Numbered from the stretch's first letter, positions 24,852 to 32,301 are shown. The stretch: 64,000 nucleotides of DNA from an uncultured Ferrovibrio sp. (GCF_937960835.1 NZ_CALGPC010000018.1:62001-126000), one strand, 5' to 3'. The notes: a model not told the origin generated them from the letters alone. Numbers and translations are program-made.

Positions 24852-25285
24852 GGAAACAGGCCCTGATTCTGGAGGCTGGAGAGGAAGCTGGTTTTATGGC
24901 GGCGCAGCCAGGTTTCGAAACGCCAGTCGCCATGGGATGGCGTCAAGGCAGGCTCGCCCGTGGCGTCACGCGCAGGCAGGAAAACAAACGCGCGGCATGA
25001 CCCGGCGGCGCCAACGGGACGCACCGGCAAGGCGCGCGTCAGATATTCCGGCCCCTCATAGGCGGCGAGGCGCAAGGCATCCTCGGCGCGGGCGGGGGCG
25101 AACAGCAGGCCATCCACCTTGCTGCCCGGCGAGGGCACCAGGATGGGATAGCTGCGGCCGCACACCTGCTTGCGGCGGAAGCCGGTCAGCACCGCCGCCC
25201 GCAATTGCCGCGGGCTGGGCCGGTAGCCCAGCACGAACTGGCGGATATCGGGATCACAAAGCGTGCCGTAAAAGAAATACTGCAT
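24836..25285 (-). CDS. gamma-glutamylcyclotransferase (AIG2)-like protein
   Basis: This 149-residue protein begins MQYFFYGTLCDPDIRQFVLG, the classic YGTL motif of GGCT/AIG2-fold proteins. The conserved acidic position may be the Glu in LAAYEGPEYL. Members include glutathione-degrading cyclotransferases, but many are uncharacterised. A frame extending 93 codons further upstream was rejected because it runs through low-quality sequence and loses the family start. It overlaps nudF by 16 bases. Confidence 0.8.
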   Translation of the reverse strand: MQYFFYGTLCDPDIRQFVLGYRPSPRQLRAAVLTGFRRKQVCGRSYPILVPSPGSKVDGLLFAPARAEDALRLAAYEGPEYLTRALPVRPVGAAGSCRAFVFLPARDATGEPALTPSHGDWRFETWLRRHKTSFLSSLQNQGLFPCANP

Positions 25286-25386
25286 GGACCTGGTAGTTAA
25301 TGGAGATGCGCGGTCTTCGCAAAGTTCTCGCAGTGACCGAATGCGGACGCGCCGCTCGGCCGTGACGGTAACCGTGACAGCAAGCG

Positions 25387-26250
25387 TCAGCGCGCCGCCG
25401 TCTCGGCTTCGCGCTCCAGCAGGCGCAGCGCCAGCGATGCCGCCTGGGTGCGGTTGAAGACCTGCAGCTTGGAGAAGATCTGGCGCAGATGCGCCTTCAC
25501 GGTCACTTCCTGCACGCCGAGCCGGATCGCGATGGCCTTGTTGGAATCGCCCTGGCTGACCCATTTCAGCACTTCACGCTCACGCTCGGTAAGCGCCGCC
25601 AGACGCGGATCGGGCGGCTCTTCCGCCGGCGGACGCGGTATGGCGATCTCGTCGGCATTCTCCAGTTCCTGGCGCAGGCTGCGCAGCAATTCGCGGTCAT
25701 CGGCGCCGGCGCGTGCGCGGTCGGCCAGGTGCGCGAATTTCGCCGCAGCGATGTAGCTCGGCAGGAAATCCTCATAGAGCCGCAGCGCCTTCACGACCGT
25801 CAGAATCATGCTCTGCTGCGTGATCTCGGTCTTTTCCTTGTAATCGTTGATGCCGTGGTTCGAGATCACGGTCAGCGGCGGCGCCTGGCCGGGCTGGCCG
25901 GTGCGCACGACGATCTGCACCGACTTGTTGCCGAGTTCGTTGCGGATGTAATCGACCAGCGCGAGCCCGGCATGCTCGGTCTCCATCACCACGTCAAGCA
26001 GCACGAGGGCCGTGTCCGGGTTATTGCGCAGCAGCTCGCGCGCTTCCGCCGCGCTATAGGCGCTGAGGAATTGCAATCCCCGCTTGCGGTAGTTGAAGTT
26101 GCGCAGCAGCAGCTTGGTCAGCGAATGCACGTCGGGTTCGTCGTCGACGATCAGCACCTTCCAGGCGCTGGCCTGGGGCGGACGCGGACCGTCGTGGCGG
26201 TCGTCGCCTACGTCATCGGCGTATCTGATCGAGCCGTTCGACAAAGCCAT
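25387..26250 (-). CDS. receiver/LuxR-type response regulator
   Basis: This 287-residue regulator has a receiver domain (KVLIVDDEPDVHSL; phosphoacceptor Asp86 in LVLLDVVMET). The following stretch, VVRTGQPGQAPP and INDYKEKTEIT, resembles receivers of the DUF3369 group. A linker leads to a C-terminal LuxR/NarL helix-turn-helix (LTEREREVLKWVSQGDSNKA, then VTVKAHLRQIFSKLQV). ATG at 26248-26250 is used because AAGGAG lies just upstream; an earlier ATG at 26271 has no SD. No cognate kinase gene is adjacent. Confidence 0.87.
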   Translation of the reverse strand: MALSNGSIRYADDVGDDRHDGPRPPQASAWKVLIVDDEPDVHSLTKLLLRNFNYRKRGLQFLSAYSAAEARELLRNNPDTALVLLDVVMETEHAGLALVDYIRNELGNKSVQIVVRTGQPGQAPPLTVISNHGINDYKEKTEITQQSMILTVVKALRLYEDFLPSYIAAAKFAHLADRARAGADDRELLRSLRQELENADEIAIPRPPAEEPPDPRLAALTEREREVLKWVSQGDSNKAIAIRLGVQEVTVKAHLRQIFSKLQVFNRTQAASLALRLLEREAETAAR

Positions 26251-26494
26251 CATCTCCTTGGAGGGGCGCATTCTAGCGTAACCGCAGCACAGCCGGAACG
26301 CGTCCGCTGCGACAAAAATTGGATTTTTAGCGCGAATTTTCCAGAGTAGCGGGTAAATGTTATTCAACCGCTCCAGGATCGGAGAATGTGGTTCAGCGGC
26401 GCCGCCCTTGGTCTTAGCAGAGTTCTTCAGACTAAAGTTTAAGATGTGATTTCAACTGCAACAGTGGGCGGATTGGTTCGATTCCATAAGTCGC

Positions 26495-26857
26495 TTACCG
26501 GGATACCGTCTGCTCGGGCAGCGGCTCTGCCGGATAGCGCCCGGTCGCCTTGGCATAGGCCTCGCCCCAGTCGGCCATCGGTGCTAGAGCTGCGTTCAGG
26601 CTGTGCCCCCATTCGGCCAGTTCGTATTCCACCCGCGGCGGCACCTCACGGTAGACATGGCGGGTGATCAGCTTGTCGCGCTCCAGCTCGCGCAATTGCT
26701 GGATCAGCACCTTTTCGCTGGCGCCTTCCACGCGGCGCTTCAATTCGCCGAAACGCAGCCTGCCATCGCGCAATTCCCATAAGATGACGGCCTTCCATTT
26801 GCCGCCGATCACTTCAAACGAGGGGCCGATGCCGCAGGCATAAGTTTTTTTCGCCAT
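26495..26857 (-). CDS. HxlR-family transcriptional regulator
   Basis: This 120-residue winged-helix regulator has the HxlR hallmarks: a Cys at position 8 in KKTYACGIGPSFEVIGGKWK, then LRDGRLRFGELKRRV and SEKVLIQQLRELERDKLI. The near-N-terminal Cys acts as a redox or electrophile sensor in several family members. A longer frame upstream belongs to sequence read opposite to the neighbouring gene. It is divergent from an imine-reductase-like gene over 112 bases, where an inverted repeat is visible at 26870-26889. It probably represses that gene and itself. Confidence 0.88.
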   Translation of the reverse strand: MAKKTYACGIGPSFEVIGGKWKAVILWELRDGRLRFGELKRRVEGASEKVLIQQLRELERDKLITRHVYREVPPRVEYELAEWGHSLNAALAPMADWGEAYAKATGRYPAEPLPEQTVSR

Positions 26858-26869
26858 GTTTCCCGCCGT

Positions 26870-26889
26870 TACATACCTGCCGGTGCGTA
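26870..26889. promoter_or_regulatory. possible HxlR operator
   Basis: TACATACC (26870-26877), TGCC, GGTGCGTA (26882-26889) form an inverted repeat matching at 6 of 8 positions per arm. It starts 12 bases upstream of the HxlR start codon and lies between the divergent genes. The length and position suit a regulator site; the assignment is inferred. Confidence 0.35.
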
Positions 26890-26969
26890 GCTGACAAATT
26901 GGTCCGTACTTGTCGGAGGGGATATAGCGGCCCCAGTTGAGCGTCTCCACATCAAAAAGGAGACTATCA

Positions 26970-27869
26970 ATGACAGATGTGACGATTGTCGGCCTTGGGC
27001 AAATGGGCGTTGCGCTTGCCGATCTGATGCTCAAGGCGGGCAGGACGGTGACGCTGTGGAACCGCAGCGCGGAGAAGGCCGCAGCCCTGGTCAAGCGCGG
27101 CGCAAAGCTGGCTGTGACGCCAGCCGAAGCAATTGCCGCCAGTCCGCTGACGCTCTTTATCGTTTTCGACCACGCCGCCGCCGACGCAATCCTCGCCAGT
27201 CCGGGAGCAGCCCCAGCCTTGCACGGCCGCCTGATCATCAATCTCGGCACCGGCAGCCCGGAGGATGCGCGCAGCGCCGCCAGCTTCGTCGAAGCCCATG
27301 GCGGCCGCTATCTCGATGGCGCGATCCAGGCGGCGCCAAGCCAGATGGGCCAGCCGGATACGCCGATCCTTGTCAGCGGCCAGCAGGCCGTCTTCGCGGA
27401 GGCGGAGGCTGCGTTGAAAATCCTCGGCGGCAACATCGTCTATCTCGGCGAGCGGATTGAAGCCGCCGCTGCGGCGGATCTGGCGACCTTGTCCTACGTC
27501 TACGGCGCCTATGCCGGCTTCCTGCATGGCGCGCGGATCGCCGAGACCGTCGGCATCGATGTCGCCGTCTATGGCAGACTGGTCAACGTCATGTCGCCAA
27601 GCTTTGGCGCTTTCTTCGAGCATGAAAGCAAGGCGATCCAGTCAGACGACTTCACGGTGACGGAAAGCCCGCTGCGCATCTCGATCCCGGCCGTGGCCCG
27701 CATTCAGCAGATTTCTGCATCGCTGGGGCTCAATACGGAACTGCCCCGCATGATGAATGGCTGGCTGCGGCAGGCGCAGCGGGCGGGCCTTGCCGATCAG
27801 GAACTGGCCGCGCTGATCAAGATTCTGCGCACGCCCACAAGCGCGCCGCGGAAGATGGAAACGGTTTGA
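26970..27869 (+). CDS. NAD(P)-dependent oxidoreductase, imine-reductase-like
   Basis: This 299-residue protein has an N-terminal Rossmann domain (VTIVGLGQMGVALADLML; NADP-type loop LWNRSAEKAAAL) and an all-helical C-terminal domain. Segments YLDGAIQAAPSQMGQPDTPI, LVSGQQAVFAEAEAALKILG and AAADLATLSYVYG fit the imine reductase pattern (DGAI, Pro, SG, Asp-Leu-Ala) better than 6-phosphogluconate or hydroxyisobutyrate dehydrogenases, whose catalytic Lys motif I do not see. ATG at 26970 is preceded by AAAAGGAG. Divergent HxlR suggests it is induced by an electrophile or toxic metabolite. Confidence 0.8.
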   Translation: MTDVTIVGLGQMGVALADLMLKAGRTVTLWNRSAEKAAALVKRGAKLAVTPAEAIAASPLTLFIVFDHAAADAILASPGAAPALHGRLIINLGTGSPEDARSAASFVEAHGGRYLDGAIQAAPSQMGQPDTPILVSGQQAVFAEAEAALKILGGNIVYLGERIEAAAAADLATLSYVYGAYAGFLHGARIAETVGIDVAVYGRLVNVMSPSFGAFFEHESKAIQSDDFTVTESPLRISIPAVARIQQISASLGLNTELPRMMNGWLRQAQRAGLADQELAALIKILRTPTSAPRKMETV

Positions 27870-27910
27870 ACCGACATCGCTTCGGGCCGCTCAGCCGGCC
27901 CGAAGCATTC

Positions 27911-28552
27911 TTACTGAAGCCGCGTGGTGAGAATCTTCAGGCCCGCAGCGCCGAAGGCGACGGCAAAGACGCCTTCGAACCAGCGCCGCAGCCGCATGTA
28001 GCCCCTGATTGTCGGCGCGCTGGAAAACAGCAGCGCATAACCATGGAAAATCAGCGTGCTCTGGATCGCCACGGCAAGGATCACTATCGCCAGTGCCTGC
28101 GGCGGGGTCTGCGGCGGTATGCCTACGGCATAGAGCGAACCGAAGAACAGAATGGCTTTCGGATTGGTCAGATGGATCGCAAGCCCGCTCGCATAGGCGC
28201 GTTTGAGCGACAGATAGACGCCCTCGCGCGGCTTCAGTTCGCCCGGCTTCAGTTCGTCCGGCTTCATCGCCGACCTGGCGGATTTGAAGGCGAGGTAGAG
28301 GAGGTAGCCCGCGCCGCAATAGCGCATCGCTTCTAACACCCAGGCATTGGCCAGCATCGCCGCGCCAAGACCGAAGGCTGCCGCCACGGACCAGATCAGC
28401 GAGCCGGTGCTGACGCCCGATGCCAGTGCCAGGCCGTATTTGCGGCCCGATTTCATCGACGCGCCGGCAATTGCCAGCGTCGCCGGACCGGGGCTGCCGG
28501 TGGCCAGAAGGGCGGCGAGAAGAATGAGCGGAAGATTGATGTCGCCAAGCAT
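27911..28552 (-). CDS. LysE/RhtB-family exporter
   Basis: This 213-residue inner-membrane protein has six hydrophobic segments and the LysE/RhtB motif TGSPGPATLAIAGASMKSGRKYGLALASGVSTG (read in two parts: residues near 18-30 and 31-50). These proteins export amino acids or their analogues. A small tandem repeat lies in the cytoplasmic loop, KPDELKPGELKPRE, encoded by two 15-base units near 28235-28265. It converges with the oxidoreductase gene at 26970-27869. Confidence 0.87.
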   Translation of the reverse strand: MLGDINLPLILLAALLATGSPGPATLAIAGASMKSGRKYGLALASGVSTGSLIWSVAAAFGLGAAMLANAWVLEAMRYCGAGYLLYLAFKSARSAMKPDELKPGELKPREGVYLSLKRAYASGLAIHLTNPKAILFFGSLYAVGIPPQTPPQALAIVILAVAIQSTLIFHGYALLFSSAPTIRGYMRLRRWFEGVFAVAFGAAGLKILTTRLQ

Positions 28553-28663
28553 GACGCCAGCTTGGTCTCGTTCAGCAGACCAAGGCAAGTGCCCAGATGT
28601 ATCGATACAATGACGGATCGCTACGATCCCGGCCTGAGGAAGCGCTGATCCCGTGAAGCGGCG

Positions 28664-29275
28664 TTATTGCCGCTGCACCATCGCCATGATCACCGCGCGC
28701 AGTTCGTCTTTCGCCTGCTGCGGCGTGATCTCGCCGTTGGCGGCGGCATCGGAAAGCGCTTCAGCCGCGCCCGCCATTGCCCGCAGCCCCGCAAGCGTGA
28801 TGCCGCGCGGACCGGCGAAGGGGGCGAGGGCGGCGCGGCATTTCTCCAGATAGACCGCCTCGCATTCGCGCCGGACGGCTTCCAGTTCGGGCGATCCGGC
28901 CAGGGCAGCGATCACGCCGGGGATCTCGCGGCCCTGCGACAGCACGCAATCAACGAAGGCCGCGGCGATGACGGATGCGCGGTCATCCAAGGTCGGCGCG
29001 CTCGCCGCCAGGGCTGCGTCCATCAGTTCGGTCTGGCGCACATCGAATTCGCGATACAGCGCCGCCAGCAGGCCAGCGCGCATGCCGAAATGATCGTAGA
29101 CCACAGGCTTGGTCACGCCCGAGCGCTCGGCCAGCCGGCCAAGCGTTAGCGCATCGCTGCCTTCCTCGCGGATCAGCGTCCAGGCCATCTCCATGAGCTG
29201 CCGATGCCGCTCGTCGCGCGACAGGCGCCGCCGCGCGGTTTTGCCGGTCTGCCTGCTTGCCTTGGCTTTTCCCAT
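28664..29275 (-). CDS. TetR/AcrR family transcriptional regulator
   Basis: This 203-residue regulator begins MGKAKASRQTGKTARRRLSR, a basic tail, then the TetR helix-turn-helix (LMEMAWTLIREEGSDALTLG, RLAERSGVTKPVVYDHF, about 28-75). ATG at 29273-29275 is preferred over an upstream codon at 29338 whose added residues would read through the operator. It is divergent from a flavodoxin-fold reductase gene with a large dyad between them (29279-29311), so it is probably an autoregulated repressor of that enzyme, perhaps responding to quinones. Confidence 0.88.
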   Translation of the reverse strand: MGKAKASRQTGKTARRRLSRDERHRQLMEMAWTLIREEGSDALTLGRLAERSGVTKPVVYDHFGMRAGLLAALYREFDVRQTELMDAALAASAPTLDDRASVIAAAFVDCVLSQGREIPGVIAALAGSPELEAVRRECEAVYLEKCRAALAPFAGPRGITLAGLRAMAGAAEALSDAAANGEITPQQAKDELRAVIMAMVQRQ

Positions 29276-29278
29276 CCC

Positions 29279-29311
29279 TATATACCAAAAGTAACTTACT
29301 AAAAGTATATA
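29279..29311. promoter_or_regulatory. 33-bp nested dyad, probable TetR operator
   Basis: An inner perfect repeat AGTAA-C-TTACT (29290-29300) and an outer repeat TATATAC (29279-29285) with GTATATA (29305-29311) share the same centre, base 29295. Twelve of 16 positions per arm match. It starts 4 bases from the TetR start codon and lies 45 bases upstream of the divergent reductase start. The AT-rich arms may also contain the promoter elements. Confidence 0.55.
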
Positions 29312-29355
29312 AAAGCATGCCTCGAAATTCCAGTTCACACAAGGAGTTAGGCCTC

Positions 29356-29982
29356 ATGCACGCCCTGATCGTCACAGCGCATCCGAATCCCGCCTCGCTG
29401 ACCAACAGCATCGCCCGCGAGATCGCGGCCGGCGTCACGGAAGCCAATCCCGCCCATAGCGCCGAGATCGCCGACCTTGCCGCGGAAGGCTTCGATCCGC
29501 GCTTCGGTGCTGCCGATTACGCGGTGCATCGCCGGATGGGAGGGCCGCCTGCGGATGTCGCGGCCGAACAGGCGCGGATCGACCACGCCGATACCTTGGT
29601 GCTGGTCTATCCGGTTTACTGGTGGTCGATGCCGGGGCTGCTCAAGGGCTGGATCGATCGGGTCTTTTCCAATGGCTGGGCCTATGACGAGCGGCCAGGC
29701 AGCGGCACGACCAAGAAGCTGCAGCGCCTGACGGTTCATCTTGTCGCCATCGGCGGCGCCGATGCCGGCCTCTATGCGCGGCATGGCTACGACACCGCCA
29801 TGAAGACCCAGATCGAGCATGGAATCTTCGACTATTGCGGTGCGCGCGTCGTGCGCTCGGAAATGCTGCTGGAAGCGGATACGCAAGACCCCGCCATTCA
29901 TCTGGCGCGGGCCCGCGCAATCGGCCGCGAACTGCTCAGCGCAGCGGAGCAGGAAAAGGCGGCAACCAAACTGCTAGCATAA
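29356..29982 (+). CDS. NAD(P)H dehydrogenase (quinone), flavodoxin-fold
   Basis: This 208-residue enzyme of the MdaB/KefF/NQO type begins MHALIVTAHPNPASLTNSIA, the FMN/FAD phosphate-binding start of this family. LVLVYPVYWWSMPGLLKGWI, DRVFSNGWAYD and the late VHLVAIGGADAGLYARHGYD are also typical. It reduces quinones by two electrons. ATG at 29356 has AAGGAG at 29341-29346; a longer frame from 29257 would cross the operator. The divergent TetR gene probably controls it. Confidence 0.88.
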   Translation: MHALIVTAHPNPASLTNSIAREIAAGVTEANPAHSAEIADLAAEGFDPRFGAADYAVHRRMGGPPADVAAEQARIDHADTLVLVYPVYWWSMPGLLKGWIDRVFSNGWAYDERPGSGTTKKLQRLTVHLVAIGGADAGLYARHGYDTAMKTQIEHGIFDYCGARVVRSEMLLEADTQDPAIHLARARAIGRELLSAAEQEKAATKLLA

Positions 29983-29991
29983 CTTTGCAGT

Positions 29992-30045
29992 CTGCGCTCT
30001 ATATTGTTGAGCGACACCGATAAGTCGGTGAGACATAGAGCGCAG
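29992..30045 (+). ncRNA. leader hairpin overlapping the ribosome-binding site of the next gene
   Basis: CTGCGCTCTAT (29992-30002) and ATAGAGCGCAG (30035-30045) form a perfect 11-bp stem. Between them lies a smaller perfect stem CACCGA (30015-30020) with TCGGTG (30025-30030), loop TAAG. The 3' arm covers the first part of AGGA (30044-30047), the SD of the gene at 30053. No thymine run follows, so a terminator is unlikely; a translational switch or mRNA stabiliser is inferred. Confidence 0.45.
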
Positions 30046-30052
30046 GATTTGC

Positions 30053-30727
30053 ATGGCATCTGACAGAGGTTCCTGTCGCCGCCGCAGCCTCAAGGGGCTG
30101 CGCCAGTTCGTTGATCTGGAACAGCAGCGCGATTGGATGGAAGGAAAGATAAGCCTGCGCGATACTGGTGAGCGCGCGGAGTCGCCAGAGTTACGCTTCA
30201 AATACGTTCCGCGGTTCCAGAAGCTGCTGCGCCGTTCGCAGGCGCCGGAGGTTCTGGATATCCTCCGGATCTATGGCCAGAGCTGCGTTCCCGTGCCACG
30301 GCAGACCGAGCGTCACTATTGGTCCGTATCGTGCCTGCCATCGACCACCGACAGACCGCTTATCCGGGTCAATGCGAGCTGGATGGAGCTTTTCACGATC
30401 TATGCAGACGGCGAGGGCATCCGCGCGAGATGCATCGTGCATCTCTCCGATTTTACCACCGATCATTCCCTGGGACAGAACAGCTTGGACGAAGCCTTTT
30501 TCGAAGGTTGTGTGGCGGAGCCGGAGGACATCAGTTATTTTTTCCCGCGCGGGGACGATATCTTTGTCGTCAAAATCCGCGGCTCCGCATCGATCCGTAA
30601 ATTCCTGGCAAATCCGCGTGCCTTGCGTGCCATCCGCCGGTTCAACCTGACGCATATGAACCGCGGGCGGAATGCCTATCAGGCGAGCCACTGCTACAGC
30701 CTGGCGGATTACATAGTGGGAGACTGA
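30053..30727 (+). CDS. hypothetical protein, unknown family
   Basis: This 224-residue protein is not recognised. It has a basic N-terminus (RGSCRRRSLKGLRQF), no signal peptide or clear membrane span, and a central part that may form mixed strands (HYWSVSCLPST, IRARCIVHLSDF, ISYFFPRGDDIFVVKI). The C-terminus is basic and helical (RKFLANPRALRAIRRF). It could be a soluble PAS-like or sensor domain, but no signature residues support that. The start has AGGA 6 bases upstream, partly locked in the hairpin at 29992-30045. Codon use looks like its neighbours. No functional partner is adjacent. Confidence 0.6.
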   Translation: MASDRGSCRRRSLKGLRQFVDLEQQRDWMEGKISLRDTGERAESPELRFKYVPRFQKLLRRSQAPEVLDILRIYGQSCVPVPRQTERHYWSVSCLPSTTDRPLIRVNASWMELFTIYADGEGIRARCIVHLSDFTTDHSLGQNSLDEAFFEGCVAEPEDISYFFPRGDDIFVVKIRGSASIRKFLANPRALRAIRRFNLTHMNRGRNAYQASHCYSLADYIVGD

Positions 30728-30765
30728 AAAGTGGGGCACCGAGGGGGGCCCCTTGGCCGCAGCGC

Positions 30766-31047
30766 TTACTGCTGCTGCGACTTGCTCTGTTCGAGCATGG
30801 CTTCCAGTTTGCTGCGCTGGGCGGTCAGTGCCGCAACATCCTTCATCAGCCGGCCGATGGTGTCGCGTTCCTTGCCGATGGCCATTTCGAGCTCGTGCGC
30901 CCGCTGGGTGCGGCGGGCGATCTCGCTGCGGCTCCAGTCATAGGCGAGGTTGGCGCGCTTATGCGCGGCGATCGCCTGAAGGATGACGAAGACCACGCCG
31001 GGGACGCCAATCAGGAAGAAGGCAAGGATCAGAAGGACGGTCGACAT
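30766..31047 (-). CDS. small membrane-anchored coiled-coil protein
   Basis: This 93-residue protein has one N-terminal membrane span (STVLLILAFFLIGVPGVVFV) followed by a charged region predicted by eye to form a coiled coil (residues about 45-90, rich in Arg, Glu, Leu and Gln) and a QSKSQQQ tail. It is not recognised as a named family. ATG at 31045-31047 was chosen; a longer frame to 31170 adds a low-complexity stretch. It stands alone between a convergent unknown gene and tRNA-Asn. Confidence 0.6.
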   Translation of the reverse strand: MSTVLLILAFFLIGVPGVVFVILQAIAAHKRANLAYDWSRSEIARRTQRAHELEMAIGKERDTIGRLMKDVAALTAQRSKLEAMLEQSKSQQQ

Positions 31048-31145
31048 GTCAGCAACCCAACCCCGAAGCGGATAAGCGAAAGCTCCCGAAGAACGGTCCG
31101 GCTCCCCCCGCAGCGGCAGAACCGGCGCACGCTCTACCAATAGGC

Positions 31146-31160
31146 TTACTATATTAGTAA
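31146..31160. promoter_or_regulatory. perfect 15-bp palindrome upstream of the small coiled-coil gene
   Basis: TTACTA (31146-31151), TAT, TAGTAA (31155-31160) is a perfect inverted repeat. On the reverse strand it contains TATAGT, a possible -10 for the gene ending at 30766. It lies about 100 bases upstream of that gene's start and 80 bases downstream of tRNA-Asn. Function is unknown. Confidence 0.35.
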
Positions 31161-31240
31161 ACCGCCGCACATGCCCGGCGCGGCAGAATGACGCTGGCCG
31201 GAGCCGTCCGAAACCGAAGGTGTCTGACTTTTGGGGAGAA

Positions 31241-31315
31241 TGGCTCCCAGGGAGGGATTCGAACCCCCGACCGGGCGGTTAACAGCCGCCTGCTCTACCA
31301 CTGAGCTACCTGGGA
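31241..31315 (-). tRNA. tRNA-Asn (GUU)
   Basis: The reverse strand folds into a full cloverleaf: acceptor arm TCCCAGG with CCTGGGA, D arm with GCTCAGTGGTAGAGC, anticodon stem GGCGG/CCGCC closing the loop CTGTTAA with anticodon GTT, and the T arm GGGGGTTCGAATCCCTC. Discriminator G and an encoded CCA (31241-31243) are present. It is a single gene with no adjacent tRNA. Confidence 0.96.
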
Positions 31316-31466
31316 TCAGTGCGGCGCGCAACCTAGCGACAGGCGCTTCGAACTGCAAGTCCCGTCAGCAAAATTTTCGCCCGGCTTTTCGCCATCTTAC
31401 GTAACGGCCGGACTTTTCGTCTGTCCGCCGCGATGCTAAGCGGAAATAAGGGGAGGGCCGCAGCGC

Positions 31467-31889
31467 ATGAAGATGGACAAGGCCGAACTGGCTGCTTTTC
31501 TGGACCGGGAATTTCCGCAGATGCGCTCGTCGCAGTTTCGTATCGATTCGTGGGACGGGCAGAAGCTGCGGCTCAGCATGCCGATCGACGAGCGCCATCT
31601 GCGCCCCGGCGGCACCGTCTCTGGCCCCACGATGATGACCTTGGCCGACTGCGCTGCCTATCTGCTGATCCTGGGCCTGATCGGCCCAGTGGCGCTGGCG
31701 GTCACGACGAATCTGAACATCAACTTCCTGCGCAAGCCGGGCGTCCACAGCCTGACGGCAGAGGCCACCATGCTCAAACTGGGCAAGAGCCTGGCGGTCG
31801 CCGAGATCACGCTGCTGTCGGATGGCAGCGGGGACGATCCGGTGGCCCATGCGACTCTGACCTATTCGATTCCCCCGGCGAAGAAGTAG
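31467..31889 (+). CDS. PaaI-family hotdog thioesterase
   Basis: This 140-residue single hotdog-domain protein has the PaaI-like core: HLRPGGTVSGPTMMTLADCA with the Asp/Thr positions that form the active site, then AVTTNLNINFLRKPG. It probably hydrolyses an acyl-CoA or aryl-CoA; the substrate is not evident. GGGAGG lies 9 bases upstream of the ATG; a second ATG two codons on is possible. It stands alone in front of the long intergenic region before rplM. Confidence 0.86.
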   Translation: MKMDKAELAAFLDREFPQMRSSQFRIDSWDGQKLRLSMPIDERHLRPGGTVSGPTMMTLADCAAYLLILGLIGPVALAVTTNLNINFLRKPGVHSLTAEATMLKLGKSLAVAEITLLSDGSGDDPVAHATLTYSIPPAKK

Positions 31890-32017
31890 CTGGCGCGGAT
31901 AAGCAGGCGCGACGAAGGTTTGATCGAGCCGCCTCGTTCCCATCATGTTCTGATGGACCTTAGGCACGGCAGGGGGCTGCATTCCCTGTGTCTAAGTGGG
32001 CAGGGCCAGAAGCATTT

Positions 32018-32147
32018 CAAACGGAGCGGAATAGGCTGAAACGGTCAGGGAACGAGCCAGAACGGATCCAAACGAGTCGAAACGGGCTGAAACGGGCTGA
32101 AACGGGCTCAATCGGTTCCCAACGATGCGAAACGGTGCAGAAAGGCT
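32018..32147. repeat. degenerate decamer array with helical phasing
   Basis: About thirteen registers of a degenerate 10-base unit, best copies TGAAACGGGC, run in one direction. ACG begins at 32021, 32041, 32052, 32062, 32072, 32082, 32092, 32102, 32122 and 32132; registers at 32031, 32112 and 32142 are diverged. Spacing is 10 bases with one 11-base step. Three consecutive central units (32078-32107) are almost identical. It lies in the 505-base gap between the thioesterase gene and rplM. A period of 10-10.1 puts the motif on one face of the helix. No ORF or known element explains it. Confidence 0.8.
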
Positions 32148-32301
32148 CAATTTGATATCACCGCAATCATTGATATCACGCCGCGTAGGCAGAATGGCGT
32201 AAGTTTCTGTATTTTTACTTAAGTTGTTGAAATTACTAATATCGTTTATTGGTATTATAGTACCGCTCTGTAAATCTTTGAAATTCTGTGCGGATTGCAT
32301 T
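32148..32301. other. AT-rich segment between the decamer array and rplM promoter
   Basis: This part is markedly richer in A and T than its surroundings (for example TTTTTACTT, GTTGAAATTACTAATATCG, GGTATTATAGTACC). It contains two near-palindromes, TGATATCA at 32153-32160 and again TGATATCAC at 32171, and GGTATTATAGTACC at 32251-32264. A second weak promoter, TTTACT (32214-32219) with TAATAT (32237-32242), is possible. No gene is seen. Confidence 0.4.

Noticed and set aside
32018..32147. CRISPR array
   Set aside because: Units are 10 bases with no spacers and no cas genes nearby.
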